From Desulfosporosinus orientis DSM 765 (GTDB lineage: Bacteria; Bacillota; Desulfitobacteriia; Desulfitobacteriales; Desulfitobacteriaceae): DNA of 64,000 nucleotides. The stretch lies in NCBI RefSeq assembly GCF_000235605.1, contig NC_016584.1:1352001-1416000 (forward strand). The letters are read 5' to 3'. The position numbers and the translations under genes are program-made. Position 1 is the first letter of the stretch; each line of letters begins with the position of its first letter. Shown here piece by piece: positions 61,448-64,000 of the stretch. A model generated the notes under the pieces. The model ran no database searches and was not told the origin of the DNA. It saw only the letters and a program-made list of their open reading frames with translations.

Positions 61448-62929
61448 ATGAAAACCTTGATCGATTTAACCGTTAATGAAGAGCAGCTGAAAAAGACTGT
61501 GCAGAGTGTTAAAGAGAAAAATATTTTAATTCCCACCATGGCTCAGATGAAAGACCCTAACAAGATTCCCGAATCAGTGAAAGAAAAGTTGAAGAAGACC
61601 GGATTATGGGATGTCGATCCCATTAACCTCTTTAGAATTTCTTGGAAAAACCAGCCGGTTAAAGAAGGCGGTCTATTTAATCCCTTGCCCAATTATGTAG
61701 AAATCCCTTCTCGGATTTCGGGTGTTAAGGCTCGTATCATTGCCATGGCAGGCAAATACTTTCCAACAGGAGCGCATAAGGTAGGAGCAAGTTTCGCTTG
61801 CTTAGTTCCTCGTCTAGTAACAGGACAATTCGATCCCAAGTATCATGAAGCAGTTTGGCCATCAACAGGTAATTACTGCCGCGGCGGAGCTTATAATTCG
61901 GCTTTATTAGGCTGCAAATCCATTGCCATTCTGCCTGAAAACATGAGCCGTGAACGTTTTGAATGGTTGAAAACCGTGGCAGGAGAAATTATCGCCACAC
62001 CGGGTTGTGAAAGCAACGTCAAAGAAATTTACGATAAAACTTGGGAGCTGAGGAGAAATCGCGACAATGTCCTGATCTTTAATCAGTTTGGCGAATTGGG
62101 CAACCATTTATGGCATTATGAAGTCACGGGTAATGCCATGCATGAGATTATTAAAGCGGAAGCCGGTGCCAAAGGAAAATTGGCTGGGGTCTGCTTGACA
62201 TCAGGTTCAGCTGGAACTCTTGGCAGCGGAGACTACTTAAAGGATCAATATCCTCATGCCAAAATTGCGGTTGGTGAAGCCTTGCAATGCCCAACCTTGC
62301 TGAACAATGGTTTTGGTGATCACAGAATCGAGGGAATCGGGGATAAACATATTCCCTGGATTCATAATGTTAAAAATACGGATATGGTCATTGCTATTGA
62401 TGACAATGACAGTTTGGGACTGTTCCGTCTCTTTAATGAACAAGCCGGACAAGACTATTTACGAGAGCAGGGCGTATCAGAAGATGTTATTGCCAAGCTT
62501 CCCTGGGTAGGAATTTCCGGAGCAGCCAATATCTTATCCTGCATTAAGTTTGCTAAGTACTACGAGTTAACTGAGGATGATATTGTCATCACCGTACTTA
62601 CAGACTCTGCTGAAATGTATCAATCCCGACTCCAGGAGATGGAAGAAGAACGCGGCAAAGCTTATAGCAATCTCCATGCAGCCGTAGATCATAACAGAAA
62701 CATCTTGGGTGTGCGGACGGATTCCATGGAAGAGTTAACCTATCAGAGCAAGAAGCGTATTCATAATCTCAAGTATTACACTTGGATTGAACAACAAGAG
62801 TATGATTTGGATGAACTGAATGCCCAATGGTATGATTATGACAACTACTGGGGCAGACTGCATCAAATGGCGCCTGAACTGGATCAATTAATTGAAAAGT
62901 TCAATGAAATGACGGGTTTATCAAAGTAG
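61448..62929 (+). CDS. Fold-type II PLP-dependent lyase-like protein (TrpB/cysteine-synthase superfamily)
   Basis: 493 aa. PLP lysine Lys111 in PTGAHKVGASFACL, resembling the AHKxN site of tryptophan synthase beta; later SGSAGTLGSGDY phosphate loop and WPSTGNYCRGGAYNSA. A long N-terminal extension and a Tyr-rich C-terminus (YDYDNYWGRL) are family-specific. Specific reaction unknown. It is distinct from YgeX diaminopropionate ammonia-lyase but could fill the same pathway slot. SD AAGGAGGTAAAG; 34 nt after the ThrC-like gene. Confidence 0.72.
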   Translation: MKTLIDLTVNEEQLKKTVQSVKEKNILIPTMAQMKDPNKIPESVKEKLKKTGLWDVDPINLFRISWKNQPVKEGGLFNPLPNYVEIPSRISGVKARIIAMAGKYFPTGAHKVGASFACLVPRLVTGQFDPKYHEAVWPSTGNYCRGGAYNSALLGCKSIAILPENMSRERFEWLKTVAGEIIATPGCESNVKEIYDKTWELRRNRDNVLIFNQFGELGNHLWHYEVTGNAMHEIIKAEAGAKGKLAGVCLTSGSAGTLGSGDYLKDQYPHAKIAVGEALQCPTLLNNGFGDHRIEGIGDKHIPWIHNVKNTDMVIAIDDNDSLGLFRLFNEQAGQDYLREQGVSEDVIAKLPWVGISGAANILSCIKFAKYYELTEDDIVITVLTDSAEMYQSRLQEMEEERGKAYSNLHAAVDHNRNILGVRTDSMEELTYQSKKRIHNLKYYTWIEQQEYDLDELNAQWYDYDNYWGRLHQMAPELDQLIEKFNEMTGLSK

Positions 62930-62963
62930 TCTGCTAATAAAAGAATATGTAATCTCTAATAAT

Positions 62964-63005
62964 AGAGGCAGAGGTTCTTGCACAGGAACCACTGCCTCTT
63001 TTTTG
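62964..63005 (+). terminator. Terminator after the PLP lyase gene
   Basis: AGAGGCAG-A-GGTTC (62964-62977) pairs with GGAACC-A-CTGCCTCT (62985-62999), followed by five or more T's. It ends the ssnA-PLP transcript before the deaminase gene. Confidence 0.88.
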
Positions 63006-63019
63006 AAAGGATGATAGGT

Positions 63020-64000
63020 ATGTCCCTATTGATAAAAAATGCCTCCTTTGTTATCACTTTTAATGATCGTGATGAAGTTCTTGAAAAGGCTGACGTTCTT
63101 ATAGAAGGTCAAAAAATCATTGCTGTAGGAAAGGATCTGTTTTTTAATTTGACAGAGAAACCTCAGGTGATTGATGCTCAGGGAATGGCTGTTCTTCCGG
63201 GATTGGTTAACACCCATCACCACCTTTATCAAACTCTGTTTCGCGGACTTCCTGAAGTTCAAGGAATGCCGTTATTTTACTGGCTCGTCAATCTCTATGA
63301 GTTTTGGCGTCATATCATCCCCGACGCCGTCTATTATGGGGCCATGGTAGGTTTTAGCGAACTTTTGCGTACCGGCTGTACCTTGACCACTGATCACCAT
63401 TATGTTTTTCCAAGAGGGCGAGCCAGCCATTTTATTGATACTCAAATTACTGCTGCTCAAGAGATTGGAATTCGCTTTCATGCGACTCGTGGATCCATGT
63501 CCTTAGGTAAGAGCGAAGGAGGATTACCCCCTGATGAAGTGGTTCAAGATGAAGAGACTATTCTCAGAGATTCTCAGCGACTGATAGAGACCTATCACGA
63601 TCCCTCTGATTTTGCCATGATTCGATTAGCGTTGGCACCTTGTTCTCCTTTTTCAGTTAGCTTGGATTTAATGCGGGAATCCCAGATTTTAGCCAACGAA
63701 AAAGGAGTCATGCTGCATACCCATTTAGCTGAAACACTGGATGAAGAAGCATTTTGCTTAGAACGCTATGGACGCCGGCCTGTGGAACTGATGGAAGATG
63801 TAAATTGGATTGGCGAGAATGTATGGTTTGCCCATGCCATTCATCTCAACCGGCGGGAAATTGATTTATTAGCTCGGAGTGGGTCGGGGGTAGCTCATTG
63901 TCCCAGTTCAAACATGAAACTCGGCAGCGGGATTTGTCCTACTTCGGATTTGTTTAAAGCAGGCGTGAAGTTAGGGATCGCTGTAGACGGAAGTGCTAGC
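63020..64000 (+). CDS. 8-oxoguanine deaminase-like amidohydrolase, 3'-truncated by window edge
   Basis: The frame is open from ATG 63020 to the window end (327 codons). N-terminal metal site NTHHHLYQTLFRGLP, then GCTLTTDHHYVFP, THLAET, HAIHLN and HCPSSNMKLGSG, ending AVDGSAS. This is the 8-oxoguanine deaminase / hydroxyatrazine hydrolase branch of the amidohydrolases, which deaminates oxidised purines to urate-type products. It belongs functionally with xdh, ygfK and ssnA. A modest SD (AAAGG/ATAGG) precedes the ATG. Specificity is inferred. Confidence 0.85.
   Translation, partial: MSLLIKNASFVITFNDRDEVLEKADVLIEGQKIIAVGKDLFFNLTEKPQVIDAQGMAVLPGLVNTHHHLYQTLFRGLPEVQGMPLFYWLVNLYEFWRHIIPDAVYYGAMVGFSELLRTGCTLTTDHHYVFPRGRASHFIDTQITAAQEIGIRFHATRGSMSLGKSEGGLPPDEVVQDEETILRDSQRLIETYHDPSDFAMIRLALAPCSPFSVSLDLMRESQILANEKGVMLHTHLAETLDEEAFCLERYGRRPVELMEDVNWIGENVWFAHAIHLNRREIDLLARSGSGVAHCPSSNMKLGSGICPTSDLFKAGVKLGIAVDGSAS

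Noticed and set aside
1-64000. CRISPR arrays, rRNA genes, replication origin
   Set aside because: No regularly spaced direct repeats, rRNA-like segments or DnaA-box clusters were noticed; the only clustered repeats are the operators, sigma-54 enhancer dyads, IS ends and the decayed pair described.

Overview
The window reads as chromosome of an anaerobic, spore-forming, low-to-mid GC Firmicute, most likely Peptococcaceae/Desulfitobacteriaceae and close to Desulfosporosinus or Desulfitobacterium. This is inferred from gene content, not from a database match. Pointers are a complete siroheme-dependent (Ahb) heme operon, a DsrK/HdrD-type iron-sulfur protein, ferredoxin-fused MinD ATPases, CotF-type coat and Spo0F-like proteins, a YtpB-type terpene synthase, strong Shine-Dalgarno sites and many TTG/GTG starts.

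Layout. (1) 1-11073, + strand: end of a cytochrome c biogenesis gene, then a tightly packed operon that runs from glutamyl-tRNA to heme b through siroheme (sirC, hemA, hemC, cobA-hemD, ahbC, hemB, ahbD, fused ahbA-ahbB, hemL), then a small membrane-anchored diheme c-type protein. (2) 11278-14254: CorA-type transporter, M3 oligopeptidase, a 40-aa membrane peptide. (3) 14418-21182: two divergent operons. Leftward are a CoA-disulfide-reductase-like flavoprotein with rhodanese domain and a DsrK-like Fe-S protein. Rightward are a DUF134 regulator, IscU-like, NifX-like and two ferredoxin-MinD proteins. A mirrored double promoter carrying four copies of one operator lies between them. (4) 21296-32054: housekeeping and sporulation genes (SppA/ClpP-fold protease, tatA, coat proteins, terpene synthase, polyprenyl synthase, FMN reductase, ferritin-like protein, ATP-dependent PEP carboxykinase, ketopantoate-reductase-like protein). 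(5) 32387-34845: an apparently intact IS21-family element with a 5-bp target duplication, inserted directly behind a terminator. (6) 34850-46100: a degenerate DHp-like peptide with a Spo0F-like receiver, an SGNH hydrolase, several membrane micropeptides, a full oligopeptide ABC transporter, decayed repeats and tRNA-Leu(CAG). (7) 46342-64000: a purine catabolism island with a sigma-54 activator, xdhABC-type xanthine dehydrogenase, YgfK, a uracil-xanthine permease, a PreA-like protein, SsnA, two PLP enzymes and a truncated 8-oxoguanine-deaminase-like gene.

How the parts work together. The heme operon would supply heme to cytochromes matured by the CcsB-type system. The purine island resembles the E. 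coli xdh-yge-ygf cluster, and its control can be read from sequence: two GG-N10-GC sigma-54 promoters (before xdhA and before the permease), and repeated TTATC-N5-GATAA dyads at both promoters and in front of the activator gene. The best candidates for new biology are this purine regulon with its unusual PLP-enzyme pair and altered PreA active site, the mirrored operator region of the Fe-S/sulfur cluster, and an IscU-like gene whose only well-placed start codon is AUA.
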